Shown piece by piece: positions 35,933 to 49,261 of a stretch of DNA of 64,000 bases. The first letter of the stretch is position 1. Each line of letters starts with the position of its first letter. A program made the position numbers and the translations under genes. Source of the DNA: Antennarius striatus (Eukaryota > Chordata > Actinopteri > Lophiiformes > Antennariidae); contig NC_090780.1 in the NCBI RefSeq assembly GCF_040054535.1, positions 16,525,501 to 16,589,500 on the forward strand. Reading direction: 5' to 3'. The notes below the pieces were generated by a model. It saw only the letters and a list, made by a program, of their open reading frames with translations. It did no database searches and had not been told where the DNA came from.

Positions 35933-38900
35933 TCAGGTAGGTTTGCAGATGCATTTTGTACTCTCATTCAGTTTTGTAACTTAAGGAACATCATTAATCA
36001 CAATGTAGAAATTACATATTCACATCATTGACTGTGATGTTGGACTACTTTTATTTCTTTGTTTGTAATTACAGTAGATGTTTAAATTCGCAGCAAGCAC
36101 AGCAATTACAAAACTTAATAGAGTTACAGATAGCTATAGTGTCAGTTTTAGTTTTAGTACTGGTATTTTACAAAGCCATCTGTAAAAGCTTTCTTCTAGT
36201 ATAAATCCTTTGTGTTGTGTGTGTCAAAGAGAAAGATAATACATTGAAATTACAGCTTAAACAATTTAACCTGTTGAATAAGTGAATAGAGAAAAGTGTT
36301 TCAGAGTCATTACAGTTTGCTCTCTTTGAGAAGAAGGATTGAATTGTCTTTGAACATGAAACGGAATTATTTTCAGGCTACAGACAAACATACTTCTTTC
36401 ATAAAGTGTTTCAGATCTCTTCCTAATTTTTTAATTACTAAAATAAAGAAAATGGACGTTTTCATCAAGCGTCTTATTGTTAATTGAAATTATTAGTGAT
36501 TTTATCCCTGTGGTAACAAAAATATATGATTTAAAATGCATCAGGTTAACTGGAGCAGCTATTACAAGTTTTTTTTCTCAAAATGTTATATTGTTGATTA
36601 TTTAATTTCACAGAAATTGCTGATAAAATCTTGTCACATCTGCTGATGGTGCCGGTTTTAGCTGCTAGTGTTAGTGTGATAACATTGAGTGACAATGATA
36701 CAAAACAGTGGGCTATTACACAGCATAATTAATAAGAATTCAATAAAATATACATAATGTTGTTTTCTTAAAAATCACAACATAAACTGTGATATGAGTC
36801 AAATAATGATTTTAAGTTGAATGCAGCATGGACAACTCTTAATGTTAATACCTTGTTATTTTCCAGATGCCACTTTCAGTCTGAAACCTTTCTTACTATG
36901 CCAATGATAAGATGAAGGGGAGTCTTAACACTAAACAGAATATGCAAACCCAAAAAGGGTGTTTTGTCCAATTTTAATCAAATTCCAATAGAATAACAAA
37001 CTAATATCAATAAATTTTAAAAAAACTATAGGAGGGCTGGATGCAAACATCTTTCTGCTGAGTGACATTCATGAGCACACACTGATCACTTACTATAGAC
37101 ATTGCTTGCCACAAGAGTGTCAACTGTGGTCAGTGGTAACTGACCAGCTATCAGAAATCAGATGCAATGACATATAGCTCTTTACCTGCACTGTAGCTTA
37201 GAGCAGTCCTTTTAAAAATCTTATTTTGTGTCCTGTGTTTCATCCTTTAGTGTTGCATCAATCTACATGCCTTAGTCGTTCACTTGCTTTACTTAATGGT
37301 ATAATGTTGCTGCTGAAAAAGTCCTTTGGCTCTGCTTTAGGATACAAACCAATAAATCATAGCTTTAAATGTATTTTTAACAGGAAAAAGCAAATAATTG
37401 AGCCACTCTATTACTATTGTACTAAATGTCATGTCTCATTTATTTGATTATTTTCTGTACTAAAATGATCAAATGCATAACTGTCAAAAGTCACTCAATC
37501 ATTAAATCAACCTTTATTTGTATCACATCAGCAGACATTTCAAAGCGCTTTGACAGACAAATAAATTCAACAGGACCCAATAGTGTCAACTTAAACATTA
37601 TGTATTACTAAGTTAATTACTTTAACTACACAGATTTACTAGGTAAAAAATCTTTTTAGCAGGAATCACAGGTGGTTGAAGGTGATGAGAATCCTGAGCG
37701 TGGAAACTGGACGAACAAAGCAGAGTACTTATTGTCTATGATTGGCTATGCTATTGGCCTGGGGAACATCTGGAGATTTCCATATCTAGCCTACAAGAAT
37801 GGAGGGGGTGAGTATTTATCATTGTTGTCTACACATAACTTTCATTTCCACACTGTTTTTTCTGCTTATGCGGGTCATAGGGTTGCTTGAGCCTGTCCCA
37901 GCGGACTTACAGGCATGAGGTGGGGAGATGTGCTGCAAGTGGATCGCCGAACCACACGAAAGACGAACAACCATTTACAAACACACACACTCACATCTAC
38001 TGACAATTTGGAACCGACCAGTTCACCTAGGCTGCATGTTTTTGGAGGTGGGAAGAAACCAAAGGGGCTGAGAAAACCCACAAAGACTTGGGGAAAATGT
38101 AAAAACTTGCACAGAATAGGACTCAAGCACTATGATTTTAATTCTATTATGCTTAGTAATGTGAGCAAATGTATATGAAAACTTGTTAATATCCCTGTGA
38201 TCAGGTGCCTTTCTCATCCCCTATTTCCTGATGTTGTTGCTGAGTGGAATTCCTCTTTTCTTCTTGGAAGCTGCCATTGGGCAGTTTTGCAGCCAAAGCT
38301 TAATCAAAGTATGGAGCGCAGTGCCAATACTGCAAGGTGAGTCTGAAGAGAGCAAATGTGACCATTCACTGATGGCAAAGAGGAAAAATCAGTCAAAAAG
38401 TCAATATAAAAATTTTCGTGATATTATAGAAAATACAATGGAAGATTGACTTCTTTATTTAGTAAAATATTTTATATTGATTTCATTTATTATAAGTGAT
38501 TTATAATCTTTACTCCTTTCCAGGTGTTGGCATTTCCATGTTAGTGGTGAAAGTGTTGGTTGCATTCTACTACAACGTCATCATCGCCTACAGCCTGTAC
38601 TACTTTTTTGCCTCCTTCCAGTTTCCTCTGCCATGGTCTAACTGCTCCAGCTGGGCAGACAGTAAATGCAGCGTCACAACTATAGGTTACTTTCCACTCA
38701 TCACTTTTCACCTTGGGATTGCATTAGAGTATACAATATATCCATCAAATAGACTAATATGCAATCTATGTACTGGTCTTTTCCTGTTTACAGAATATTG
38801 CAATGTAAGTGGGGTTTTACTGGCCAACTGGACTCAGGAAAACACAACCTGTCCTTCCTCCAACATCATCACAGTTCCATTCCAGAGACCGAGTGAACAG

Positions 38901-39738
38901 TACTGGGAGTAAGAATCAGACACCCACGTAAACAAGTGCAAATACAGTTATACACACTGGTCAAACTGCTGTGGTTGTACTGTAAGATGTCTCTCTCCTC
39001 AGTAACGTGGCTCTGCAGAGATCCAGTGGTCTTGATGAAACAGGACCAGTAGTCTGGCACCTGGCCCTCTGTCTGCTGCTGAGCTCCATAGTTGTTGCTG
39101 CATCAATCATCAAAGGCATCAAGTCCTCAGGCAAAGTAAGACCACAAACACCTCATAGTTTGTCCTTGTTTGTGGTTTGGAAACATTAGCTACTCCATAA
39201 CAAGAATTAAGATCATCTGTAAACAGAAATGTCATTTTTCATAGATTCATTTTGATAGGAAATGGTAATATGATTTATACCGGATTATATTCAAAACTCA
39301 AAATTAGTTTTGTCTGTCTCTCACAATAAACTTTTACTGTAATTCAAATAAAGGCCCTTGCATTGTTCAGTGTCTGGCTGTATGAATTTATAACTTGTTC
39401 TTTTCTTTTCTAGGTTGTGTATTTCACAGCTACATTTCCTTTTTTGGCAATCTTGATCCTGTTGATCAGAGGTGTAACGCTAGAGGGAGCTGGAGATGGG
39501 ATCAATTTTTTCATCGGTTCCCAATCAAATCTGACAAAGCTGATGGAGGGACAGGTAGGAACCAACTCACTGAACATGCCAAAGAAGAACAGCCCTGGAA
39601 AGTCTAACTGTAGCTGGAAACTTTAGCAGGAAGTTGCATTCCACCCTGTTTAATAATGTTTAAAATTGTTCACCAAAATCTATTAACAGACCACTGTTTT
39701 CCACTCATGGTCTATATGTGTTTCGTGTGTGTGTGTGT

Positions 39739-39770
<32 letters not shown>

Positions 39771-42650
39771 ACAGGCCCTGACACACACAAGGGGCCTGTT
39801 GGCATGCAATATACAATGAGAGGGAGAGCAGCTCCTTTATCTTATGTCCCCATGAGCAATTTGTAAGGGGGATGGTACCTTGCTCAAGGGCACCTCAGCA
39901 GTGCTCAAGAGCTGAACTGGCACTTCTCCACTGCCAGTTCACACTCCAAAATGTTTTTGTCAGACGTGTGTCTTGAACCAACCACCCTCCAGTCCCCAGA
40001 CCAAGACTTAGTGGACTGAGCTACTGACATTGCCAGGACCACGCTCACCATTAAAGGTGCAGAAAGAGTCATGGTCTACCCAGAATCAGTAGTATACATC
40101 ATCTGATAACCATGATTGCTTATAAGAACTCAAATTTAATCATTATGGTGACACATTGACAGGCCAACAATGCTATTTCTAAAGTCAACCACTAGCATGG
40201 CTAACAAAGGTAGCTGAATTATGTCTTATAATTTCCCTTAAAATATGTTCTCATATTTTAGGTTTGGAAAGACGCAGCAAGTCAGACATTTTTTTCCTTG
40301 TCTGTTTCCATGGGTGGAGTTTTGACTCTTGCTTCCTATAACCACTTCCACAACAACATACTTCTGGACACAGTTTTGGTAACCTTCATTAATCATGGTA
40401 AGACTAAACCAAGAATTCTCCATTTACAATTTTGAATAAGTGAATTTATTTTTGCATCTTCACAACTCTGATAATGAAAGAATTCATGAACAGATGCTGG
40501 AATTCTTCATCTGAAACAAGTAAAGAAGGTAGAATGTCATTAAGCTAAAAATGCCTTTTGTACAGCCTGTTCCAGGTAGAAAAGCTGTGCCTTCATTCAT
40601 CCCCACTGTTCTGTATAAGGACTATGAAAGTTTGTTGATTTTGTAGCAAGAGCTAGCCAGAGGGGTGGGAAACAAATGAACTAGCTGAAATGTAGGAATT
40701 AGAATAACAGAGAACACAAAGAGCTTTAATGTATGCAAAGCCAAACATTGTCACCTTGGAAATTACAACCAAAAAATTATTAGTTCAAACCTCAATTTCT
40801 TTAACTCAGATGACAAATATTTTTATCACAATCATGATGCGTGAGACGACATTCCATCCATCATGAACGTTATATACTGTATATATTTGCATTAAAGATG
40901 CCAGTGAATGCAAATTAAGACTCCACCATGATATTACATCCAAAGAAAGAGATAAGAGTCCAAGCCCACACATTCATAGAACAGAGGCTTTCCGGTGGAG
41001 AGATGGGCTAACAAAGGCCAGCATTTATGAGTTGGCTTTTACAGGCAGAGAAACCCAACAGAACCCTCCAGAGCAAGCATAAGCGACAGTGGCGGAGAAA
41101 GACTCCCTCAATGAGGAAGAAACTCCAGGCAGGACCCAGACTCTGGAGGGCAGTCATCCACCTTGACCGGTTGGTTGAAAAAGAAATACAATTGAGGAAG
41201 GGACAGGGCAAGAGAAAGGGAAAGACAGAGAGACAGAATGACTGATAGGCCAGACAGAGTCAATGTCTTAATGGTTAGACTTAGGAGTTTTGATCCAGTT
41301 CATGAAGTGATGGGACTGTCAGGCTGCGGTTGTTGTCTTCTCTCCTTGTTCCCCAACATCTAGTTGGTTATTACAAAAACGCTATTACAGCTGCATGGAT
41401 GAATGTATGATGGTGATGGAGGAAGAAAGGAAGCAGGACCCCAGCCAATGGATAGATGAGGGGTGACACTGGTGGGCGTGGAAGAGCAGGTCCACAGCAG
41501 ATGGACGAAGGAGGGGTGAACCTGAGAAAACCTGTGAGGGCATAGAGCACAGAGGGAAAAGTCGAGTTAGTAAGGTGTGGAGAAAGAGGTCACAGAGGAG
41601 GACGAGAAGCAGAGAGGAGCTCAGTTTAGAGAAGTATAGGAGAGAGAGAGGACAGAGGACCTAAGTGTGTCTTGATGATCAGTCTCTAGTAGTGGAGGCC
41701 TATAGCAGAATGGCTGTGGCAGCCAACCACCAGATGGTGGTAAAGGTCTTTCATGGTTCATTTTGTATTGTTATGTCTTTCATCTTTTTTATACAGTGAA
41801 TAGATTTTACAATAGTAAAATACACTCGTGGCTCCATTTAATCTTTAGCAAAAATAGTCCATCCTACTTCTTACATTTATTGTTAAATAAAGTCTGTTAA
41901 GACATGTCATTACTTCTTTTATGGCTGAAAAGTTTCATATTTATTTCCTGGGAAGGTACATATGCATCTACTATCTGTAGGAAGGAGATTTGTCATGGAC
42001 TGTCTACGTGACAATTGTCCTCTTCTCATAGGTACAAGTGTGTTTGCAGGAATTGCCGTCTTTTCAATCCTTGGTCATATGGCTTATATCTCTGGAAAGC
42101 CTGTTGAAACAGTGGTGAAGGAAGGTCAGATACCTACACCACCACTTACTTTAAAATATTTTAAAACGTTGCTACCTGATCCATAATGTTTGATTTCTCT
42201 TCCTTTGTGCAGGATTTGGCCTGGCATTCATTGCTTATCCAGATGCTTTAGCTCAGCTCCCCATTTCATCTCTTTGGTCTGTCCTGTTTTTTTTAATGAT
42301 TTTCATAATTGGCCTGGATTCTCTCTTTGCAGGAATAGGTGAGAGGTTCTCCTTTTTGTTTTTGCACTGTAGTCACACCTCACTTATTGGCATTCATCTA
42401 GATTTATTTATCCTATTCTAAACCACCATCTGGGCTCACTGATTCTTGTCTGTTCTTGACATTAGAGGTGATCGTCACCAGCCTGTATGATGCCTTCCCT
42501 GAAATCTTTAAAAATAAACGTCCTTTATTAACTGTGACAACATGTTTGATTATCTACCTCCTGGGTCTCCCATTGGTCACAAGGGTAATGTAAATCTGCC
42601 TGCACTGGTTTTATTACCACGATCTGGTAATTATAATTGTTGTACTTACC

Positions 42651-42688
<38 letters not shown>

Positions 42689-42692
42689 GCGT

Positions 42693-42725
<33 letters not shown>

Positions 42726-44560
42726 CGTGTCTGTGTGTGAATTTAGGCAGGAATTTACTGGGTAACTCTCATCGACCTGTTTGCTAGTGGATGGGTGCTG
42801 CTTTTTCTGGCTCTCATGGAGATCATTGGCTTTATCTACATATACGGTAAAACTAACAGAACTCTTATGTTAATTTCACAGGACAAAAGTATGAAATGTA
42901 GACTTGAGTACTACAAGTCATAAGGAACTGTGCATGAACATGCATTTTACAGAAAGTGAAAACCTATTTTGCTATATTTTGATGTCAATGATGAACAAAA
43001 GTTGGCAAGTCTATAATAGGTTTCAAATTTAGGTTTTAAATTTTAAAACTAGCAAAATGACATAGATGAAAGATGTTGCAGGGTCATGTTTTTTATGTAC
43101 TATGTAAAATGAACAAATTCATTCATATAATGAAGGCAATCTTAATTTTGATTTTTATGGATCTTGTTGACATGTTACATGATATCGCCAACTTTTACAC
43201 CAAACAAAGTGAACATTAAAACTTTCTTGTCTGGGAAAATGGATATGTAAAGGTCCAACATGTATGTAGTTTATATTCCTTGCCCTGTCTCTATACCCAG
43301 CTTATTTCTTTTTCACCCAACTGGTCAGGGCGGATGACTGCCCACCAGAGTCTGGGTCCTGCCCGGAGTTTCTTCCTCAATGAGGGAGTTTCTCTCCGCC
43401 ACCGTTGCTTATGCTTGCTCTTTATGGTTCAGTTGGTTTTCTCTCTGTTGAAGCACTTTGAAATGTCTGACAATGTGATTAATCACTATGTAAATAAAAG
43501 TTGATTGATTGATAATTAAGGATGGCTTTCACCTCTAAAAATCATCCAAATCATTTCATAGAAAATGTTTACAGCCTTTGCTAGAAGTGGTCGACCGATT
43601 TACTTGAGCTGTCCACATATTCATGCTGATCTCATGCATTTCAGGAAGCAACCACTTAATTGAAGACATTGAGATGATGATCGGAAAGAAGGGTTTTTAC
43701 TTCCGGCTATGGTGCAAAGTATCCTGGTACTTTGTCAGTCCCTGCATCGTGTTGGTGAGACCTCTGTTGTGTTCACTTCCTTATAGTGTCCTCTACAATT
43801 GCTTTTTAGTCTTTGAACTTACTTCACAACAAATGTTTTACAAACGTTTTAGCTTGATTCATCATAAATACCTAAGGTAATTTGGTCAGTAACTTGAAGT
43901 AGAAGTAAAATAAAAAACTTTGCTGTGTTATGTTGAGTAAGTGTTTATAATTTTTCTCTATTGTATCTCTGAGGAGTAATATGTTGAGTTGACTCAAAAT
44001 AAACAGAAATGTGTCCAGTGATTCAGACATTAGTAACCTCATATAGAGAGAGCACAATTACTTTGTTATATTAAATTATACAAATAAAAAATTCTGGCTC
44101 GTAAAGGTGAAGCTGATGAGAGACATCTGTGACAACATACATAGATATTATGCTCACCAAAATCCTTTATGTGCAGGTGATTCTGGTTTGGTCTCTTGTA
44201 ACCTTTGCTCCCCCCACTTATGGAAACATCCAGTACCCAGTCTGGGGCACAGTTCTGGGCTGGTGCATGATTGTATTTGTTATTATCTGGATCCCTGTCG
44301 TTGCCATCTACAAGCTGCTGAGAGCCAATGGAAGCCTGTGGACGGTGTGTATTGAACCATTCAATCTTCTTTCAGGCAGAATTAGGTGTGCACCCATTTT
44401 TACGAACCTAACTGTACCATACTTTCTGCAGCGTCTGAAGTTGTTGTGTTCTCCTTCTGAGGAATGGCACCCCTACCTGGATATCCATCGAGGAGAACGC
44501 TACTCTGAAGAACGCTGTGGCCACAGAATAACACTATCGACAAATTATGAACAAATGTAA
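35886..44560 (+). CDS. slc6a14: slc6a14-like amino-acid transporter, copy 4 (15 exons, 619 aa)
   Basis: Predicted 12-TM SLC6 transporter. Exons: 35886-35936, 37663-37807, 38205-38336, 38524-38685, 38794-38908, 39003-39135, 39414-39554, 40262-40397, 42032-42124, 42213-42338, 42466-42584, 42747-42846, 43645-43754, 44177-44344, 44432-44560 (1860 nt, no stop). TM1 [15 protein letters not shown] is canonical. TM6 reads SLSVSMGG, with Met in place of the SLC6A14 Trp. TM7 INHGTSVFAG keeps the Asn and Ser linked to Cl- binding. TM8 is [10 protein letters not shown], and TM11 has [11 protein letters not shown]. It is closest to copy 3, including introns 9 and 14. Exon 13 starts G-SNHLIED where the others have GGN. 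Introns hold SINEs, an inverted pair of dispersed repeats and a TG tract before exon 12. A polyadenylation signal follows the stop closely. Confidence 0.93.
37860..38130 (-). mobile_element. Diverged DANA-like SINE, intron 2 of copy 4
   Basis: Reverse-orientation family member, with ACAAACACACACACTCACAT, then TTTTTGGAGGTGGGAAGAAA and ACAAAGACTTGGGGAAAATG in the usual order. It begins beside TTATGCGGGTCATAGGGTTG. Confidence 0.6.
39725..40035 (-). mobile_element. (TG)n followed by a second type of tRNA-derived SINE, intron 7 of copy 4
   Basis: A TG tract (39725-39770) abuts a reverse-orientation SINE. Its - strand head reads GTAGCTCAGTCCACTAAG, then the B-box-like GGTTCAAGACAC. The body includes GAGCAAGGTACCATCC. 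This is a common fish SINE class, distinct from the DANA-like family. The tRNA-like part is not a functional tRNA gene. Confidence 0.65.
40985..41240 (-). repeat. Dispersed repeat, first arm, intron 8 of copy 4
   Basis: Reverse complement of the unit at 43290-43505. Shared sequence includes AAGACTCCCTCAATGAGGAA and CAGGACCCAGACTCTGGAGG. The sequence is a widespread fish repeat 3' region; exact family not resolved. Confidence 0.7.
42654..42739 (+). repeat. Interrupted (TG)n microsatellite at the exon 12 acceptor of copy 4
   Basis: TG/CG-interrupted tract (several GC and one CTG interruption), ending in GAATTTAG just before exon 12 at 42747. Shorter and less pure than in copies 2 and 3. Confidence 0.93.
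43290..43510 (+). repeat. Dispersed repeat, second arm, intron 12 of copy 4
   Basis: Forward copy of the unit at 40985-41240. It ends in ATGTAAATAAAAGTTGATTG with a GATT tail, as in the 3' end of a retroposed element. Confidence 0.7.
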
Positions 44561-44578
44561 AAGAAAATTATGTGTCAT

Positions 44579-44584
44579 AATAAA
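44579..44584 (+). terminator. Polyadenylation signal of copy 4
   Basis: AATAAA 18 bases after the stop codon. Confidence 0.6.
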
Positions 44585-45131
44585 ATGTAGTTTATTTCCC
44601 TTAATTTGAGTTGATTAAATATATTTCATTTGATGTTGATTTAAAGCATGTAAAATTAAAAACAGTAAGATATTTTATCAGTTTTGTGTCCACATGTTTC
44701 GCTCACAATATCTACATGTAATTGTTTGTTTTTGTCTGGATCTTATTTGGATTGGCATTTGAAGTCAGTTATGTGTATCTACTTATTACACATACTGCAT
44801 TGCTCATTTTATTCCTGCTCATCTGTGTGCCTGGTATACAGAGAGTTACAGGAAGAATATTTTTTTTAATGTTTAATGTTTAGAATTATTATGCATTGAA
44901 TAACTTAAGTACTTCATTTACTGTCTGTGGTTTTATGGTGTGAATGACTAAATACAAAACACACAAAATCTTCAGAGACTTATTGCTTGTTAAAGTGTTT
45001 ATGTAGGTTTCAACACTGACAGGTGTTACAGAGCTGATCTTGAATTGGTTTCAGTTTAATGTTCTTATGTTACATGATGGCTGACCCAGCTCCTCATTTA
45101 TGAACAACCAGAATTAATATAAACCTCAGAT
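44585..45131. other. Intergenic region between copy 4 and the chitinase
   Basis: The two genes converge here with about 570 bp between their stop codons. AT-rich; no element or gene recognised. Confidence 0.5.
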
Positions 45132-47669
45132 TCATGGCCAGTTGCAGCACTTGCAGCTGTCATCGAACACCAGACCGACAGCACAGTGCTGGTCATAGGT
45201 GTGCCCCATGTGGCACTCATAGAAGTGGTTCTTGTTGGTTGGGTCAGGGAAGAGCCCATTAGCCTTCCCAGCACAGAAGCCAGCTCCACCACTGCTACTG
45301 CCACCACTGCTCCCACCACCACCACCACCGCTTGGAGGGACAACGGGGTGCTGGGTTGGTGTGACTGGAGGATTGGGGTGAAGAGGAGCAGTGCAGGCTG
45401 GGAACAAAAATGAAAGCATATTACAAAGGGAAGCAACCTCAATGTACTGGATACAGGTGGTTATGTGGTTAATTAATGCTTACATGTTCCAGTTCCCAGT
45501 CCACTCTTGATGGTGTTGATCAGGGGGTATCTTCCCTGGCCACAGAAAGTGCCACTGAAGTCATCCAAATCCAAACTCCACACCATGGCTCCACCAAAGC
45601 CACTCTGCTTCAACCATTGGATCTATAGTTCAGATGAGAGGTGGCCAAAGTATTAAATAGTGTCAGAACTTGATTAACAGTGGCGACAGTTTAGATAATG
45701 ATATACAAAGTTGTACCTTAATGTTAAAGCTCTTCACATTGTCATATCCAACCCAAGTTCCCTGATGGTAGGCATATGGCACATCCTGGGGAGCGTCCCA
45801 TGCCTGAGTGGCTCCCTGCTTCAGGAAGGTGCAGATCTGAGAAGGGAAAGATAGATATTAAATTACAATGTACAGACAACATGACATTATATGGATGGTA
45901 ATGGATTGAGAAAAAGAAGAACAAACCTCATAGTAGGACCAGAACCCAGCCTGACGTGTGTAAGGTCCAGCAGGTCCAGGTCCACTGGCAGGAGCTCCAA
46001 CATCCGTGTTAGAAGAAGCAAGTCGGAAAGTGTGGCCATATGTGGGGAAACCAACCAGCAGCTTCTCAGCTGGGGCACCGTTGCTCTTCCAGTAGTTCAT
46101 GGCATAGTCCTGTTCACAAGGGACACAGGACAGATTAGTGACCGTTGTCTTATGATATATGCGTCACAGCAGGAACCATCACTTACCACATTGAAGTAGA
46201 TCAAAGCGCCTTGGTCAGCAGGTCCCTTGTACAGAGGGCTGTTCTCACCAACATTGTGCTCCCAAGAACCGTGGAAGTCATAGGTCATCACGTGGAAGTA
46301 ATCCAACACACTGGCAAACAGACATGGAGCAGTGTGCAGCAACACATCTGAGCATATCTAAACTATATATCTGTCTGTGCAAGCACTTACGCTCCAATCT
46401 GGGCAATCTGGTATCCAGAGTCAATAGTTCCCTTTCCAGCAGAGACAGCAGCTGTCAGCATCAGACGAGGGCGGTTGGTCTTTTTGCCCTCTGCCTCAAA
46501 GGCACTCATCATTTCCTACAAATAGAGAGAAAGAGACAAACATTTAGTTTCTCTATCATATTTTTAAACCAGTGATGCATTTGATGGCTATGGATAAACC
46601 AGCTCTATGGGAGGTATTGGACTGGGTTTTTGGCATAAGCTTTTCAAAAGAGCAAGCCTGTTTAGGGCGCACAGATATGTAAAGGAAGGAACACCACAGG
46701 AATAGCATCTTTTCTATTTCTACCTACAACCTACGTTAATTGTATATCCAGGAGCTTAGGAACTGACCTGGACCAAGACAGTGAAACGCTGCTTGTCCTG
46801 AGGTGGGGAGCCACGAGACCCTGGGTACTCCCAGTCAATATCCAGACCATCAAACTGGTACTGGCGAAGGAAATGGATGACGCTATTGATGAAGGTCTGA
46901 CGATTGGCAGCGGAGGAGACCATAGCTGTGAACCTGCACGCATAAAAACAGTTAAGACGGTCTCTATCCGTGTTACACCCCGTGTTCACCCCATTATCAC
47001 TTACTTCTGAGTACCAAAGTTCCATCCTCCAATAGCCAACAGGGTCTTCAGGTTGCTGTTCCTGCAAACAGCAGTAACATCCACCTTAGCCTCTTACATT
47101 TATTGTGTGTGTCTTTGTGCTTGCATGCTTCTAGCTATTTATATATGTTTTCATCAAGGCCAGAGTCTCGCTATGAGTAGCGGTGTATACTAACTGGTTT
47201 TTCAGGGCCTGGAACTGTCCATAGAGTTTCTCATCGTCCCACTCGTAGGTCTTGATCATGTTGCCATCCATTCCAGCGAAGGCATAGATGAGGTGGTCAC
47301 AGAGACATGGGTCCACGTTGGTAGGGAAGTACTTACCTGCCCCAGGACGGTACTGTCCCCAGTTAGTGAAGTAGCAGGACAGGATGTAGGATGATCCTGT
47401 GACATATGAAACATTTTACACAACATTATGCTATCAAATTAAATATATGACCAGAGTGAACCAACACTGAATGGGTAATGGATGTATTCACCTAGCTGCA
47501 CATGCAGCAGGAGAGCCAGTCCTGCAGAGAGAACATATAGAATCACAAAAGGTGAGGAGTACTCAAGATACACAAGATTAAGTAAAGTTAAGATGTGTAG
47601 TAACAACACTAAAAAACTAAATAGGAATAGGAAGTGCAGCTCACCGACGCAGATAAGTAGCTTGCCCAT
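45132..47669 (-). CDS. chia: Acidic mammalian chitinase-like secreted GH18 chitinase (11 exons, 478 aa)
   Basis: Hydrolyses beta-1,4 links in chitin; secreted. Exons in transcript order: 47645-47669, 47492-47521, 47195-47396, 47005-47061, 46768-46933, 46391-46515, 46187-46310, 45927-46109, 45717-45836, 45484-45622, 45132-45397 (1437 nt, no stop, phases all consistent). A signal peptide of about 19 residues ([19 protein letters not shown]) precedes [12 protein letters not shown]. The active site [12 protein letters not shown] places the catalytic acid Glu at residue 140 with Asp136 and Asp138, the same numbers as in mammalian AMCase. Later GH18 features include [10 protein letters not shown] and [13 protein letters not shown] Ser/Gly/Pro-rich linker leads to a six-Cys CBM14 ending CKCCNWP. 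The length is near AMCase (about 476 aa). All key residues are present, so it should be active. It points toward the slc6a14-like array. Confidence 0.95.
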
Positions 47670-47705
47670 GGTGCCTCAGTACAACGAACAGGAGTCCAGG
47701 AGACT

Positions 47706-47713
47706 CTTTTATA
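47706..47713 (-). promoter_or_regulatory. TATA box of the chitinase gene
   Basis: TATAAAAG on the - strand, ending 36 bases before the ATG. With a usual 25-30 base spacing this gives a leader of only about ten bases. Confidence 0.6.
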
Positions 47714-49261
47714 CTCTTGAGTTTGTTTCCATATCTGCAAAATATGTTTGATGTGGTTTGACAACTCAGGAAAACTCAAATGTCAAACACATTTGTTAGT
47801 TGGTCCAAGAATAGTTTCAAGTTAGATTGGAAAAATGCTCTGATAACCTTCAAGTGACTTTTGATAATGAAATGAAGTAATTAAATTGGGTATTTTCAAG
47901 GTTACTGTTGTTGGCAAGTTTTTAAATTTCTCGTTCATTTCAAATACATCCTCAATTGGATGTATTTTATGTTTAACAACGTATTTTACACTCATAGTCA
48001 CAGATTTTGTTTTTTTTTTAACATTAACTTTGTAAGAATGGCATTTCCCAATACGTCTTTAATTAATTAAATATAATCTGTTTGAAAGATTTTAATTAAA
48101 ATTTTCAGACTAATAATTGTAATCTGGCGTATGGTTTGATTTAAGACATAGAGATCCGATTCAGATTCACAAGGAGTAACGCTTTTAGTCAGGTTCTCTA
48201 GTAATCTAATAAATTATTTTTCTGATATGACAAATTTTGTGAGAGCCCACTTACACGGCAAAGTTCTTACACAGCAAAATTTCTGTTTTGTTAAGTTGGT
48301 TGATACTGAAGTTTACTCAGTTGCCCTTACTTTCTCAGGTATATTGCCTTATCACTCGCAGACATGGTTCAATATCAGTTATTACTGTTAGCTTTTCCAT
48401 GAAATTAATTCTGTTGTTTGTTGTATTCCGATGTAAAAGGGTTTATTTTGGCCTGTGCTTGCAGTCTAGTGATTGTAGTGTCACATGGACTGTTGTGCTA
48501 TCTCAATATTCCCAAACTGGAAACACTGAAAGTCTGCCAAACACCCATGTCATAGAAACTTACTCGAGATTGTGTCCTGGCTAAGTCAAAACATAATAGT
48601 GGAACACTCCTTCTTGAGTATAAGCAGATGTTGTTTTTTCATAATGCTAAGGGATTTGCACACATTATTATGATGACGCCTTGATGGCATTAGTTTTCTT
48701 TGATTTGCCTTATTCCAAATTATATATTACTAATCTATTGTTGGAGCAAAAATTACTCTTGTCATTTGGAAATATGTGTTAATCATCAGTAGTTTATGAT
48801 TTGAACAAGAAACAGGCTGTTGAATGGATCTATTTTTCATCTATAAACCTTTTTATTTGCATGGCATTCATAGCATCTCTGAATAAATGTTCAGTCTCAG
48901 GTACATATTGGTGGCAGCACCAACAGGGTGATCCCAGCGTGACACTGTATTTATGTCAATACCTGCTGTTGATGCTTCATCTGGAAAGGTTCAGTTTTAG
49001 TGTTCTCAGTAGGACGATATACTTGTGAGGGGACAGTAATATCTACAATTTGTAGAGCACTTTTTACATATTGCAGAAAGGAGACAGAAGACTCCCTGTA
49101 GATATGCAAAGTTATTGTGATTAATCCCTGATAGTTGTGTTGATATTTCCATCTGCACCAAATGAGATGTAGACAAGCAAATAATTTAATTCCCAAAGCC
49201 ACACAAGAGAATAAATGTGAAAAAATATTAAACCAACATATTTATTTGATATTATTATTAT
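47714..49261. other. Intergenic region upstream of the chitinase
   Basis: AT-rich. No gene or classified element recognised; distal chitinase control elements may lie here. Confidence 0.45.
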
